The notes under the pieces: generated by a model
Seen by the model: only the letters and a program-made list of their open reading frames with translations
The model's database searches: none
Told to the model about the DNA's origin: nothing
Assembly (NCBI RefSeq): GCF_011604685.1
Contig: NZ_CP050063.1
Coordinates: 3,556,501-3,620,500, forward strand
Reading direction: 5' to 3'
Length of the DNA stretch: 64,000 bases
DNA from: Spirosoma aureum
GTDB lineage: Bacteria > Bacteroidota > Bacteroidia > Cytophagales > Spirosomataceae
In this document: positions 36,020-47,000 of the stretch, piece after piece
How the letters are laid out: every line of letters begins with the position of its first letter
Numbering within the stretch: the first letter of the stretch is position 1
Position numbers and translations under genes: made by a program

Positions 36020-36769
36020 CTACACATAGATCATCTTTCGGGTTATGCCACCGTCCACTATGAAGTTCTGACCGGTAATAAAGTTATTTTCCGGCGCAAT
36101 CAGAAACAGAATCATCCGGGCAATGTCGTCGGCCTGACCCACGCGGCCAGCCGGGTGCTGATCGTGGTCTTCGGGGCGAAGATCGTCAGGTTTTGCCTTT
36201 GCTTTTTTTCGCAGCGCCGACACGTCAATCCATCCGGGACTAATCGCATTGACGCGTATATCAGGCCCCAGACTAACGGCCATAGAATGGGTCAGCGCCA
36301 GAAGCCCACCTTTACTGGCTGTATACGGAAACGTGTCTGGCTCTGACTGAAACGCCCGTGTCGAACACATATTGATGATACTGCCTTTTTGCAAAGCCAG
36401 GTATTGCGCCGTGTGTTTCGCACAAAGAAATGCTCCGGTCAGGTTCGTGCCGATAACCCGGTTCCATTCATCGAGGGTTAATTTGTCGAGCGATTTTTCG
36501 ATCATGATGGCTGCGTTGTTTATCAGCGCATCGATCTGGCCGAAATGAGAAAAGGTCTGTTCAGCGGCCTTCCGAACGTTCACCTCACTGGACACATCGC
36601 AGGAAACGAACAGGATCTGCGCCGATGAGGCTTTGAAGGCTTCCCGAAGTTCTGCCAGCGCATCGGTGTCGGTCTCCCAAATGGCTACACGGTATCCATG
36701 AGTGAGTAAATACTGGGTGGCAACCCGGCCGATACCCTGGCCTCCGCCTGTAATGATAGCTGTTTTCAT
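36020..36769 (-). CDS. Short-chain dehydrogenase/reductase (SDR)
   Basis: 249 aa from the ATG at 36769 (MKTAIITGGGQGIG); the frame's upstream start adds ten residues before the Rossmann strand. NAD(P)-binding TGGGQGIGR, the NNAA motif (ALINNAAIM), the catalytic YTASKGG with an upstream Ser, and a C-terminal NFITGQNFIVDGGIT make this a classical SDR. An Asp-like acidic residue after the second strand (IWETDTDAL) favours NAD over NADP. Substrate unknown. It is divergent from the deacetylase-family gene. Confidence 0.93.
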   Translation of the reverse strand: MKTAIITGGGQGIGRVATQYLLTHGYRVAIWETDTDALAELREAFKASSAQILFVSCDVSSEVNVRKAAEQTFSHFGQIDALINNAAIMIEKSLDKLTLDEWNRVIGTNLTGAFLCAKHTAQYLALQKGSIINMCSTRAFQSEPDTFPYTASKGGLLALTHSMAVSLGPDIRVNAISPGWIDVSALRKKAKAKPDDLRPEDHDQHPAGRVGQADDIARMILFLIAPENNFITGQNFIVDGGITRKMIYV

Positions 36770-36879
36770 AGAAGTTGGATAAACCCTAGAAACGTTCAAA
36801 CGGTACAGATTGGTAACACAATTAGATAATGTTGGGTTAACTAAACCGTATCCTTATCGAACGGGATACTTATTTTTCC

Positions 36880-37782
36880 ATGCTTCAAATTGCTTTTTCG
36901 CCGGTCTATCGGCTCCGATTGCCTGAAGGCCACCGCTTTCCGATGCTTAAGTATGAATTGATTCATGAACAGTTACTTTATGAAGGAACATGTACTGACG
37001 ATAATTTTTTTGCCCCTATGCCCGTTGACGACCACTGGGTGCTGGGCGTCCATACGGCCGATTACGTACGAGCATTGAAAACCCTCACGGTGGCTCCGGC
37101 TATGGTGCGTCGAATTGGTTTTCCACTGACCCACGAACTCATTAAACGGGAATGGATTATTACGCAGGGAACCATCGATTGTACTCATATTGCCTTTCGC
37201 GACGGAGTCGCTATGAATGTTGCGGGCGGTACACATCATGCGTTTCCTGATCGGGGAGAGGGTTTTTGTCTGCTTAACGATGTTGGCGTGGCTGCACACT
37301 ATCTGCTGGAGACAAATCTGGCAAGAAAGATTCTGGTCATCGATCTAGATGTCCATCAGGGCAATGGTACAGCGGTAATGTTTCAGCAGGAACCGCGTGT
37401 ATTCACCTTCAGTATGCACGGGAAAGATAATTATCCACTCAAAAAAGAGCGGTCGGATCTAGATGTTGAATTGTCGACGGGTATTGCTGATGGAGCGTAT
37501 CTGAATAGACTCTACGATCTCTTGCCGGATCTGATCCGACGCGAAAAGCCTGATTTCCTGTTTTATATATCGGGCGTAGATATTCTGGCGTCAGATCGAT
37601 TGGGTAAGCTGGGTGTCAGCCGGGAGGGTTGTAAAGCGCGCGATACATTTGTCTTTGAACAGGCGATTCATTTTGGGCTACCAATTGCCGTTTCAATGGG
37701 TGGAGGTTATTCGCCCCGTCTGACCGACATCGTTGAAGCGCACTGCAATACGTTTCGGATAGCTGCCGATCTGTTTTTCTGA
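36880..37782 (+). CDS. Histone-deacetylase-family zinc hydrolase
   Basis: 300 aa, the size of bacterial single-domain class members. The active-site His pair is His119/His120 (GGTHHAF), and the zinc ligands are Asp157 and His159 (DLDVHQGNG) and the Asp in SGVDILASDRLG, and a glycine loop GGGYSPR follows. Bacterial members deacetylate acetylpolyamines, acetoin-related or other small amides; histones are not present. It is alone on its strand with 605 nt of non-coding DNA after it. Confidence 0.92.
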   Translation: MLQIAFSPVYRLRLPEGHRFPMLKYELIHEQLLYEGTCTDDNFFAPMPVDDHWVLGVHTADYVRALKTLTVAPAMVRRIGFPLTHELIKREWIITQGTIDCTHIAFRDGVAMNVAGGTHHAFPDRGEGFCLLNDVGVAAHYLLETNLARKILVIDLDVHQGNGTAVMFQQEPRVFTFSMHGKDNYPLKKERSDLDVELSTGIADGAYLNRLYDLLPDLIRREKPDFLFYISGVDILASDRLGKLGVSREGCKARDTFVFEQAIHFGLPIAVSMGGGYSPRLTDIVEAHCNTFRIAADLFF

Positions 37783-38387
37783 CCTTCCTGCAATTTCATG
37801 CCGTCAAATAAGTGCTAAAAAGTAACGCAATCAACGTTCCTCAAGCGCCCTTTCCTATACTGTTATTATAAGCTTATAGAAGTTACTTATTTATTAATAC
37901 ACCAATTATCGGATGATAAGGAAGCCGATTTTATCCTCCCTACATTCGCCAACAGCCGAAATTTTACTGTTCAAACAAAACCGTAATCGTCTCGCTCTGT
38001 AATTCGAAATGATAGTTTAGAGCTACATGTTCGTCTCGAATTAAGAAGTATAGTAAATCTATAAGTAAACTAAAAAATAATACAATTGGATAATTAAATA
38101 GAATAATATGATTGATTTGTGTATTTAATCCCTTTCTTTGCGAATCAATAGACTGCTAATCAGACGCGCCTGGCAAAAGTGAACGCCTTAATGATGTAGA
38201 CATTTGATAAGCTGACCAATATGAAGGTAAGACTCCTGATAGCTGACTCCAGACGGGCAGCCAAGGCTGGAACCAACCTTAGGAAAGCTACCTATGGAGC
38301 CCATCTTAAATCTTAGACCGTTTGCCACTGAGATGCCTATTTTAAAAGGATTTCCCTAGTTCATTACCGTAACCCAATTCACTGCAT
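37783..38387. other. Long AT-rich region upstream of the second susC
   Basis: 605 nt with no supported gene. It is AT-rich to about 38150 and more mixed afterwards. It must hold the promoter of the second SusC/SusD operon; I see no TTG-N19-TAnnTTTG match. An open frame of 31 codons at 38221-38316 lacks a ribosome site. Short self-complementary stretches near 38260-38300 could form a leader structure. Confidence 0.4.
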
Positions 38388-41300
38388 ATGATGAATCCCT
38401 ACTTTTCACCTCCTGTCAAACTGCTTGTTGCTGTTTTGTTTGTTTTGAGTTCATTACACCCAGGCTGGTCTCAACCAAACCTGCAAGCCAATAGTAATCG
38501 TCAATCGGCTGACTTTCTACAGGTTCGTGCTTACGAGATTGAAAATCGAACGATTACCGGTACTGTAAAAAATGAGACAAACGAGATGTTGCCCGGTGTG
38601 AGCGTCATTCTGAAAGGCACCAGCCGGGGCACGACAACGGACGCCAAAGGAACCTACAGCCTGACCATTCCAGACGAGACCCAAGCCAATGTTACCTTGA
38701 TTTTCTCGTTCGTCGGTTACCAGAATCAGGAAGTACAGGTCGGGAATCGAACTAGTGTTGACGTGCAACTGGCTCCCGATCAAAAAACGCTCAATGAGGT
38801 CGTCGTGGTTGGTTATGGCGTCCAGAAAAAATCGGATCTAACGGGGGCCGTTGGCACTGTAAAAGCAGAGGTCTTACAGGAAAGACCAGCGGCTTCGCTT
38901 AATCAGGGGCTGGCTGGCCGGATTACGGGGGTCAACGTATCGGTCAATTCGGGACGTCCGGGCGGTCGTTCAAACATACGTATCCGCGGCAACACGTCCG
39001 TAAGTGTCGCCAATAATCCACTTTATGTAATTGACGGGGTTATTCTGAACGCTACCGGATTGGCGAATGGCAGCACGCCTATAGACTACCTCAATCCGAA
39101 TGATATTGCTTCGGTTGAGGTGTTGAAAGACGCTTCAGCGACGGCTATTTACGGGGCCAGGGGCGCAAACGGCGTTATTTTGGTAACCACGAAACGGGGC
39201 AGTCAGAATGGAGGACGGATCACCTATGATACCGATTTTAGTACTGGCGTACTTCCTCGTAAGATCCCTTTGCTGAATGCCAAAGAGTTTCTGCAGGTAG
39301 AAGATAGTGCGTATCAGAATGCCCAGAAATTCGACCCGGTTGGCTGGGCCGGGGGAAAGTATAAAGACCCCAAACTGAAACGAACCAATCCATTACTGTT
39401 TGATGCGAATGGAACTCCGCTCTATGATACCGACTGGCAGGATGAATCCTTTCAGAAAGCATTCACCCAAAACCACCAATTGTCGTTTGCCGGGGGCAAT
39501 GGCAAAGATAGTTACGGCATCTATCTGGGGTATCGGAACGAAAACGGCCTTGTTCGGGAGTCTTATCTAAAGCGATATGCCGGTCGGTTTGTGTTCGATA
39601 GCCAGCTTAAAGACTGGATAAAAGTAGGGGGTTCACTAAGTTATAACGATCAAAATGAAAATCAGGTCGATCCACTGGGTAGTGGTGGCATTATTGTCAT
39701 GCGACAGGTACTGGAAGCGCTACCCATTATTCCGGTCAAGTATCCAGATGGGCGCTGGGGCGGCAATGAAGATTACCCGGGTATGGAAGGGGGCGGCAAT
39801 CCGATCAATATTCTGAAAGATCGGTTTTATTACCTGAAAACCCAGTCGATGCTGGGGGATGTGTACGCCAATCTTAAACTGACCAAAGACCTCGAATTAC
39901 GAACCACGCTCGGTATCAACATTATCAATCAGGAGACCGATGAGTACAATGGACGTACGCTGAACTATATATCCCGTAATCAGCTTGGTACGGCCAGTGT
40001 CACCAATGAACGCCATAATTCATGGCAGTTTGAAAACTATCTGACGTATACTAAACGGATTGCCAACCAGCATGCCCTCACCGGGTTGTTAGGAATAGCC
40101 TGGCAACATGTTGATCGGTTTACCAGTCGAGCGGCTACCCAGAACTTCCAGGACGATTATTTCCGGTTCTATAATTTAGGCGCCGGTTCAGTGCCGCAAG
40201 CGCCCAGTTCCAGTGCGGTTGGGTATGGCTTAAACTCGTATTTCGGTCGTCTGAATTATGGGTTTAAAGACAAGTACCTAGTCACCTTCACGGGGCGTAT
40301 CGATGGTTCCTCGAAATTCGGTACGGCCAATCAGTATGCCTTTTTTCCGTCTGCTGCGTTGGCCTGGCGGGTCATGGAGGAGGGGTTTATGAAAAACGTT
40401 CGGGCCGTTTCTAATCTGAAACTACGGGCCAGCTATGGGGTTACAGGGAACTCCGAAATCACCGCTTATCAGGCGCTGGCTGGATTGGGTAATTACGCCG
40501 TGATTTTTGGGGGAGCCCGGACAGTTGGCATCGGAGTCGGGCGACTGGCCAATCCGGACTTGCGCTGGGAAAAGACACAACAGGTGGATGCGGGGATCGA
40601 ACTGGGTCTGTTTCAGAACCGATTATCGCTTGAACTGGATTTCTACCGGAAACTGACCAGCGATATGCTCCTTAATGCACCGGTTCCGTATAGTAGTGGC
40701 TATGAAACGGTTACTCGCAATGTGGGTAGTATGGAAAACCGGGGCATTGAGTTTGCCGTGAATAGTGTCAACGTCAAGACCAGGGATTTTTCCTGGAATA
40801 CGACCTTTAACATTTCCGTCAATAAAAATAAAGTGGTCAAGCTGACAGGCGGTTCCGACATTTTTATCGGCTCGACCGTTGTTCGTGAAAATGAGCCGGT
40901 CGGTTCGTACTTTGGGTTTGTTCGTCCGGGGTCTGGCACCTGGGGGACTGCTGAAGAGTCTGAAGCGGCTAACTACTTAAAGAGGCCAGGGGATGTCAAG
41001 TATCAGGATACAAACGGGGATGGGGTGATCAACAACAATGATCGAGTTATTATTGGCAAAGGGATTCCCGATGGCTTTGGTACTTTACTGAACAGCTTCA
41101 AATATAAAAACGTTGAGCTCACCGTTGACCTGCAATTTATGTATGGGAACGATGTGCTTTTTAGAAGCCAGCACTCAGCTGAAGATCGGCAGGGAATTGC
41201 CAATAGCTTCAAAACGGTCTTAAACGCCTGGACACCTGACCATCAAAATACACCGATTGCTCAGTTAAGACCTGTGTCGGCTGGCTACGATACCAATGAG

Positions 41301-41567
41301 GATACTCACCGCGTATATGATGCATCGTTTATAAGGGGACGGAACCTGTTATTAGCCTATACCTTCTCTCCGTCGATCACGGAAAAAATACGGATGAGCC
41401 GATTGCGGGTGTATGCTTCCGTACAGAATTTTTTCCTGAAAACTGCTGAGTATAAGGGCTATGACCCGGAAGTGTCAACGACTGGAAGTGCCTTTGATCA
41501 GGGAGTCGTTACGTATGACTATCCCAAACCCCGAGTCTTTATGGTTGGTCTCAATATTGGCCTGTAA
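38388..41567 (+). CDS. SusC/RagA-family TonB-dependent outer-membrane transporter
   Basis: 1059 aa. A signal peptide, a carboxypeptidase-like regulatory domain (ITGTVKNETNEMLPGVSVIL), LNEVVVVGYGVQ, a plug domain (IRIRGNTSV, PLYVIDGVIL, VEVLKDASATAIYGARGANG) and a long barrel ending FMVGLNIGL. Same architecture as the first SusC but only modestly similar in the barrel, so a different ligand is likely. The susD gene follows after 15 nt. The divergent-facing sensor kinase and response regulator nearby may control it. Confidence 0.96.
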   Translation: MMNPYFSPPVKLLVAVLFVLSSLHPGWSQPNLQANSNRQSADFLQVRAYEIENRTITGTVKNETNEMLPGVSVILKGTSRGTTTDAKGTYSLTIPDETQANVTLIFSFVGYQNQEVQVGNRTSVDVQLAPDQKTLNEVVVVGYGVQKKSDLTGAVGTVKAEVLQERPAASLNQGLAGRITGVNVSVNSGRPGGRSNIRIRGNTSVSVANNPLYVIDGVILNATGLANGSTPIDYLNPNDIASVEVLKDASATAIYGARGANGVILVTTKRGSQNGGRITYDTDFSTGVLPRKIPLLNAKEFLQVEDSAYQNAQKFDPVGWAGGKYKDPKLKRTNPLLFDANGTPLYDTDWQDESFQKAFTQNHQLSFAGGNGKDSYGIYLGYRNENGLVRESYLKRYAGRFVFDSQLKDWIKVGGSLSYNDQNENQVDPLGSGGIIVMRQVLEALPIIPVKYPDGRWGGNEDYPGMEGGGNPINILKDRFYYLKTQSMLGDVYANLKLTKDLELRTTLGINIINQETDEYNGRTLNYISRNQLGTASVTNERHNSWQFENYLTYTKRIANQHALTGLLGIAWQHVDRFTSRAATQNFQDDYFRFYNLGAGSVPQAPSSSAVGYGLNSYFGRLNYGFKDKYLVTFTGRIDGSSKFGTANQYAFFPSAALAWRVMEEGFMKNVRAVSNLKLRASYGVTGNSEITAYQALAGLGNYAVIFGGARTVGIGVGRLANPDLRWEKTQQVDAGIELGLFQNRLSLELDFYRKLTSDMLLNAPVPYSSGYETVTRNVGSMENRGIEFAVNSVNVKTRDFSWNTTFNISVNKNKVVKLTGGSDIFIGSTVVRENEPVGSYFGFVRPGSGTWGTAEESEAANYLKRPGDVKYQDTNGDGVINNNDRVIIGKGIPDGFGTLLNSFKYKNVELTVDLQFMYGNDVLFRSQHSAEDRQGIANSFKTVLNAWTPDHQNTPIAQLRPVSAGYDTNEDTHRVYDASFIRGRNLLLAYTFSPSITEKIRMSRLRVYASVQNFFLKTAEYKGYDPEVSTTGSAFDQGVVTYDYPKPRVFMVGLNIGL

Positions 41568-41582
41568 ACTAAAACCTTCACT

Positions 41583-43091
41583 ATGACTTCAATACGAATG
41601 AAAACCGCCACCAGGTGGCTATTTTTTGCCAGCTTATTTCTGGTAGGATCTGCTTGCTCCGATTTTCTGGCAGAAAGCGATAAAAGTAATTTTACCACCG
41701 ATAATTATTTCACCAAACCTGAGCACGCTACCAGTGCGATCAATTCCATTTATGACAATTTAAAAACCACGACCGGTGGTGGATTTGGCGGGGCACCCTG
41801 GATGATGCTGGAATTCGCAACGGGTTTGGCCAATACAGAATTAGGGCAGGCCGTGAATAGTCTGTACGTTCGGAATCTGACCAATACATCGGATAATGAG
41901 TATAGCCGGGTCTATTGGGTCAGTTGCTACAAGGGGATTGCCAACGCAAACCTGGCGATTGCCAGGATTCCCGGGATTGCCATGGATGAAGTGGCCAAGA
42001 AGAAAGCATTGGGCGAAGCCCGTTTTCTGCGAGCTTACTACTATTATACCCTGGTTCGACTATTTGGAAAAGTACCGCTGATTCTGGAGCCAATCGATTT
42101 AAATTCGCCGACCCTCTACCCCGGCCAGTCTGATGAAGAGAGCATTTATAAGCAAATTGTTGATGACTTATCGGTGGCCGAATCATCCGGATTACCCTTC
42201 CTGGACGCATCCGGACGAGTATCGAGCGGGGCTGCCAAATCCCTGTTAGCAAGTGTCTACCTGACCATGGCCGGCTATCCCCTGCAAAAAGGAGCCGACT
42301 ACCATAAAAAAGCAGCGGATAAGGCCAGTGAGGTGATCTCGTCGAATCAGTACAGTTTATTTACAACGTATGACGATTTACATAATCCCGCCAAAAAGAA
42401 TCTTGGGGAGAATATTTTTATGGTGCAGTTTACGGCCAATATTCAACCCTCTGGCTGGCAGACCTCCATCATTCCCTATAACCAGGGCATCTCGGCTTAC
42501 TCCGATGAAACCGGGGCTATTTTCGCCCAGAAGGAATTCGTAGAGTCGTATGAAAAAGGGGACATGCGGGCTCAGGAAAAGCAATTCTATTACCGAAGCT
42601 ATACGCTGAGTAATGATCGCACGAAGACGATTGATTTGGGGGGGTATTACATTTATAAACATTTCGATACGCAAGCCCACCTGACAACGACTAGCAGTGA
42701 TCTGAACTGGCCTTTGTATCGATTTGCCGAAGTTTTGCTGATCTATGCCGAAGCGGCCAATGAAGTGTCTGGCCCCACAACTGAAGCCTATGAGGCCGTC
42801 AACAAGATTCGGCGAAGAGCTAAACTGCCTGATCTGGGTGGCTTAACGAAAGAGCAGTTGAGAGAATCGATTTGGCGAGAGCGTTGGTACGAACTGAGCT
42901 TTGAGAATAAAACCTGGTTTGACATGGCCCGGCTTCGTAAGGCCTTCAATGAGTCGACGCGCACATTTGATGATTTTGTTGGCCATAAGTTTTCTTACGG
43001 CCCCGTTCTTCAAGAAAGAGAATTGTTGTTTCCTATTCCTACGGCCGAAATCAGAAACAATACCAAATTGCAGCAAAATAAGGGCTATTGA
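41583..43091 (+). CDS. SusD/RagB-family nutrient-binding outer-membrane lipoprotein
   Basis: 502 aa, or 497 if the ATG at 41598 is used; neither has a clear ribosome site. The lipobox VGSAC gives a lipidated Cys. SusD motifs are KALGEARFLRAYYYYTLVRLFGKVPLI, RFAEVLLIYAEAANEVSGP, WRERWYELSFENKTWFDMARL and the ending LFPIPTAEIRNN. It is the surface partner of the SusC just upstream. Confidence 0.95.
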   Translation: MTSIRMKTATRWLFFASLFLVGSACSDFLAESDKSNFTTDNYFTKPEHATSAINSIYDNLKTTTGGGFGGAPWMMLEFATGLANTELGQAVNSLYVRNLTNTSDNEYSRVYWVSCYKGIANANLAIARIPGIAMDEVAKKKALGEARFLRAYYYYTLVRLFGKVPLILEPIDLNSPTLYPGQSDEESIYKQIVDDLSVAESSGLPFLDASGRVSSGAAKSLLASVYLTMAGYPLQKGADYHKKAADKASEVISSNQYSLFTTYDDLHNPAKKNLGENIFMVQFTANIQPSGWQTSIIPYNQGISAYSDETGAIFAQKEFVESYEKGDMRAQEKQFYYRSYTLSNDRTKTIDLGGYYIYKHFDTQAHLTTTSSDLNWPLYRFAEVLLIYAEAANEVSGPTTEAYEAVNKIRRRAKLPDLGGLTKEQLRESIWRERWYELSFENKTWFDMARLRKAFNESTRTFDDFVGHKFSYGPVLQERELLFPIPTAEIRNNTKLQQNKGY

Positions 43092-43095
43092 TCCA

Positions 43096-43163
43096 TTCGT
43101 ATACTGATTTCAGAACTGTTACTGATTCTCAAACTAGTAACAGTTCTGAAATCAGTATACGAA
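43096..43163. terminator. 28-bp perfect hairpin after susD
   Basis: Arms 43096-43123 and 43136-43163 are perfect inverted copies (28 bp, starting TTCGTATACTG) with a 12-nt loop. It begins 5 nt after the susD stop. No T-run follows, so it may act by RNA stability or as a two-way block more than as a standard terminator. Confidence 0.75.
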
Positions 43164-43247
43164 GAGAATATACAGCACGCTTGCCAATGCTCAGAGCCCT
43201 GCTGCTGCCAAAGGAAAGTAGGGCCGGCAGAAGAAAAATAAACAAAA

Positions 43248-43273
43248 GGTCGTCCCGTATGAGCGAGACGACC
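43248..43273 (-). terminator. Terminator of the sensor kinase/response regulator operon
   Basis: GGTCGTC / GACGACC arms of 7 bp with a 12-nt loop. Read on the minus strand the stem is followed by TTTTGTTTATTTTT. It lies about 110 nt after the response-regulator stop codon. Confidence 0.75.
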
Positions 43274-43380
43274 GTTGCGTCAGGTGGTCACCAACAATGT
43301 GGATAGAATTTAAGCAAAACTACGTAAGGTGGGTTGGGTGGTCAATACCCGGATTCGGGTATATTTATAGACTGGGTAGA

Positions 43381-44025
43381 CTATAGTCCTGTTTCAACCG
43401 CGAATCGTACTAAATCGGCTATCGTGTTGATGCCAAGTTTAGCATGAATGTTCTTCCGATGGGTATCAACGGTGTGCTGGCTGAGGTGGATTTTATCCGC
43501 TATCTGAGGGCTGCTCAATCCTGCTTTTATATACCTGATAATTTCAACTTCACGAGGGGATAGTTTATATTTTTTTAGAAAAACGTCATCAGCGTGGTTG
43601 CTAAATTGTTTCTCATCAGCAAGTTTAGGATCGAAATACATTAATCCCTGTGACACCGACCTGATAGCCGTTAGCAACTCATCTTTGCTGGATGTTTTTA
43701 ACATATACCCTGATGCTCCGGCTTTTCGAAAATCTTCAATATACCGATTCTCACCATACATACTCACGATCAAAATTCGTTGAGCACCCAGTTCAACTGT
43801 CAATCGTCGCGTGAGTTCAAGGCCGTCAATTTCGGGCATATTAAAATCGATAATCAGAACATCAGGCTGAAGTTTGACTACCTGTTCTGTGGCTTCGCGG
43901 CTGTGATACACCTGGCCTACAATATGTAGGTCAGGAACATCGGTAAGCATCAGGCTCAGTCCATCGTTGAACAAACGATGGTCATCAATAATTAAAATAC
44001 TAATGATGTGGTCCGACTGCGTCAT
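43381..44025 (-). CDS. NarL/FixJ-type response regulator (REC + LuxR HTH)
   Basis: 214 aa. Receiver domain with the acidic pair Asp14/Asp15, phospho-acceptor Asp60 (LIIDFNMPEIDG) and Lys110 (YMLKTSS), then a LuxR-type HTH at about 148-212 (LSPREVEIIRYIKAGLSSPQIADKIHLSQHTVDTHRKNIHAKLGI). Its start overlaps the end of the kinase gene by 26 nt, so the two are co-translated partners. Likely targets are the adjacent SusC/SusD pair or its own operon; this is inferred from position. Confidence 0.95.
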   Translation of the reverse strand: MTQSDHIISILIIDDHRLFNDGLSLMLTDVPDLHIVGQVYHSREATEQVVKLQPDVLIIDFNMPEIDGLELTRRLTVELGAQRILIVSMYGENRYIEDFRKAGASGYMLKTSSKDELLTAIRSVSQGLMYFDPKLADEKQFSNHADDVFLKKYKLSPREVEIIRYIKAGLSSPQIADKIHLSQHTVDTHRKNIHAKLGINTIADLVRFAVETGL

Positions 44026-47000
44026 AAGGAATGTCGAGCATGACGGTATAACTCTGAGCGTTGCTATCCGTAGTTAATACGGCATGCAGGTATTCTGCCC
44101 GATAAGTTATGTTTTTTTGCCCAATTCCTGTACTCACTTGATCAGAAAAAACTACGTTCAATTGTTTATTATCCAATGGGGTTTCTACAAGTAGACTTAA
44201 TTGGCGGGTATGATAGCCTAATTGCACGATTGCTAATCCAGCCCCACCGTGCTTAAGCGCATTTTGAACCAGTTCGGCAATGATTCGGTAGGCAACCAAT
44301 TCGCGCTCGGGTTTTAAGCGACGAACATCGCCAAAGAGAATAAACTCGAAATCGGTTTTAGAGGAGCGATTGGCCCGATCGACAAGTTGCGATACAACAT
44401 CGGGTAAGGCATATTTCTCGAACTCGATAGGCATCAGATCATGGGTAATAGTCCGGAGGTCGTTGCTGGCTTTGTCAAGCAGACCGTATGCTCGTGCCAC
44501 TTCGGGCATTTCAGTGGCTACCGTAAGTCGTTCCTGGGCTATTCCTAATATACCTTTAATTGCGGCTAGTGTATTCCCCACGTCATCGTGCAGGTCTCGG
44601 GCAATACGCCGACGTTCTTCCTCCTGAGTCGCCAGTGTATTGGTGAGTAACCGCCGTTGTCTGGCGAGTTTCTGCCGGTTATAACTAATTATCAAAAAGG
44701 CAATGAACGATGCAATCAGTAATAAACTCAAGAGCCAGAACCACCATTGTTGCCAGAAGGGTGGCTGAATCGTAATCTGTAATTTCGTAATAGGAGTTAG
44801 TTGGCCGCGAGCATCCATCGCCCGAACATGAAACACATAATTGCCGGGTGAAAGCTCGGCGTAGCGAACCTGATTGGCGTTGGGAAGCGGAACCCAGTCC
44901 CGGTCAATACCCGACAAATGATAGAAAAACTGATTTTTGCCCCGACTGAAATAATCTAAAGCTGCGAGGCCAATCGAAAATGTGTTTTGCTGGTGGGTTA
45001 AATTTACAGTGCCCGTTTCACCAACGAATCCATCGGACTTAAAAGGCTGGTCATTAACCTGAAAGCTTACAATCCGCACCGGCACTTTGGCTTTATAAAT
45101 CTCTAACTGATCAGGGGTAAAGTGATCCAGCCCATGTACGCCACCAAAATAGAAAGTCCCCTCTGTGCTGATCATGGCCGCATGACTATTATATTCCCGA
45201 CCTTTAGTGGACACAACCGAACTGGCCATCCCTTCATCGGGAAAAAACTTGGCCAGTCCATTGTTCGTACTTAACCAGAAACGTCCTTTTCGGTCTGGTA
45301 GCAAACAGTAGATGACATCGTCGGGTAATCCTTCCCGAACGGTATACGTATGAATTGCTTTCCGGGTGGCTGGGTCGAAACGAACCAGGCCGCGATCAGT
45401 GCCAAGCCATAAACAATGGCGGGTTGAATCCGGGTAAATCGCCATGATGTTGTGGCCAGGCAGAGTTACATAGACCTGAGCAAACTGGCCCTGTTGATAT
45501 CGGTAAACAATAAGATCCTGATCGCGCCGACCCGTATATAGCAGGTTCGTTACCGGATCAAAATATAAGGAGCCGAAGTAGGTGCCTTCAGGATCAATCC
45601 GGCTTATTGGTTTAAGATCAGGACTAAACAGGTATAAACCTCCATAAGTAGCCATGACGAAGTGACCATCGGGTAGTTCAAGAAGACCTCGGGCAAAGCG
45701 GCAGTCAGGATCATCACACAACGGATTCGGTACCTGAATAAATCGATCCAGTTTAGGATCATAGCGGAGGATTCCCTGTAAATTAACCACGAGAATTTGC
45801 CCTTTGCGTGTACGAATAATTTGCCGGACATTTCCCTCTGTTGTGACACCTTGTTCGGCGGTGTAGGCTTTCATCGAACCCGTCGCAGGAGTATAATAAC
45901 GGATACCGCCATCGGTCGTTCCTATCCAGATACCCCCACGCTCATCTTCGCACAGACCTCTGATGGGGTGATTGTTGAGATCGGTAATGTCGGCAGGATT
46001 ATCGGGTAATGTTTCGATCGTGTAGGCATTCGGGAAAATTACGTCAACGCCAAACGGATCGCCGTTTGTCCAGACCAACCCCAAATCATCGACATAAACA
46101 TCGGCAATCTGGTTGGTTAATAATGAATTAGCCTTTGTTGCGCCCGGTGTTATTTCACGCAATAAGGACATCTTATCCGGATCATAAAGCCAAACGCCTG
46201 ACCCTTCGGCTCCTATCCACCAGCGTCCCTGCGCATCTTCGTCCATACTAACCAGGCGATATTGAGAAATACCTGACCGTAGTGGATGGTGACGAATCAG
46301 TTTCGTCAGGCTGGCGTCGAACTCAAAAATGCCCTGTGGTCCTGCCAGGCAGTAATGGCCGTAATGAGGCCCTCGGACATGGCAATAATGGATGGACTGA
46401 AATAATCGTTCCGGGCGGGGCTCGCCAGCCGCTACGGTACGTATGGGTTGGTCGGTTGGCTGACCTGTCAGAAATGTAGTGAGTTGGTGCGTTTGGTAGT
46501 TATAACGGGCAAATCCCATTGGCAGCAGGTAGATAAGTGACTGATGGTCAACCTGATGTTCGATCCACTCTGTAGTTGTACTGAATTTTGGTTTTACAGA
46601 CGGATCAATGTTCGTTTTTCGCCCCGTTCGGTAATTCAGCTTCATAATGCCCTCTCGGTTGCTGGCATACCAAACCGTTGAATCATCGGCGAAAAAAGGC
46701 TCCTGAAGCGCTGGAAGCCGTTTCCCTTTCCGGTCCGTGGCGTATATTCGCCGGAAGGTATTGGTTCGGCGGACATACTGGTTCAGGCATTCTTCGGTTC
46801 CGACCCAAAGATCGCCGGAGGGAGTTTCTACAATACCTCGAACCTCTCCTTTTCCGATCGTTGTTGAATCCCGGTCGTTGAATCGATAGACGGTGAATTG
46901 TGTACCATCGAAGCGATTCAGGCCATTCTGGCTACTGATCCACACAAATCCGCGCGAATCTTTGCGAATATAGAAACACGATCCTTGTGATAAGCCGTCA

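Noticed and set aside
36880..37782. Polyamine or acetoin role for the deacetylase-family gene
   Set aside because: No polyamine or acetoin genes lie nearby, so a specific substrate cannot be supported.
38221..38316. A 31-codon open frame (starts MKVRLLIADS) upstream of the second susC
   Set aside because: The first residues recall a response regulator, but the frame stops after 31 codons, has no ribosome site and no matching remnant follows in other frames.
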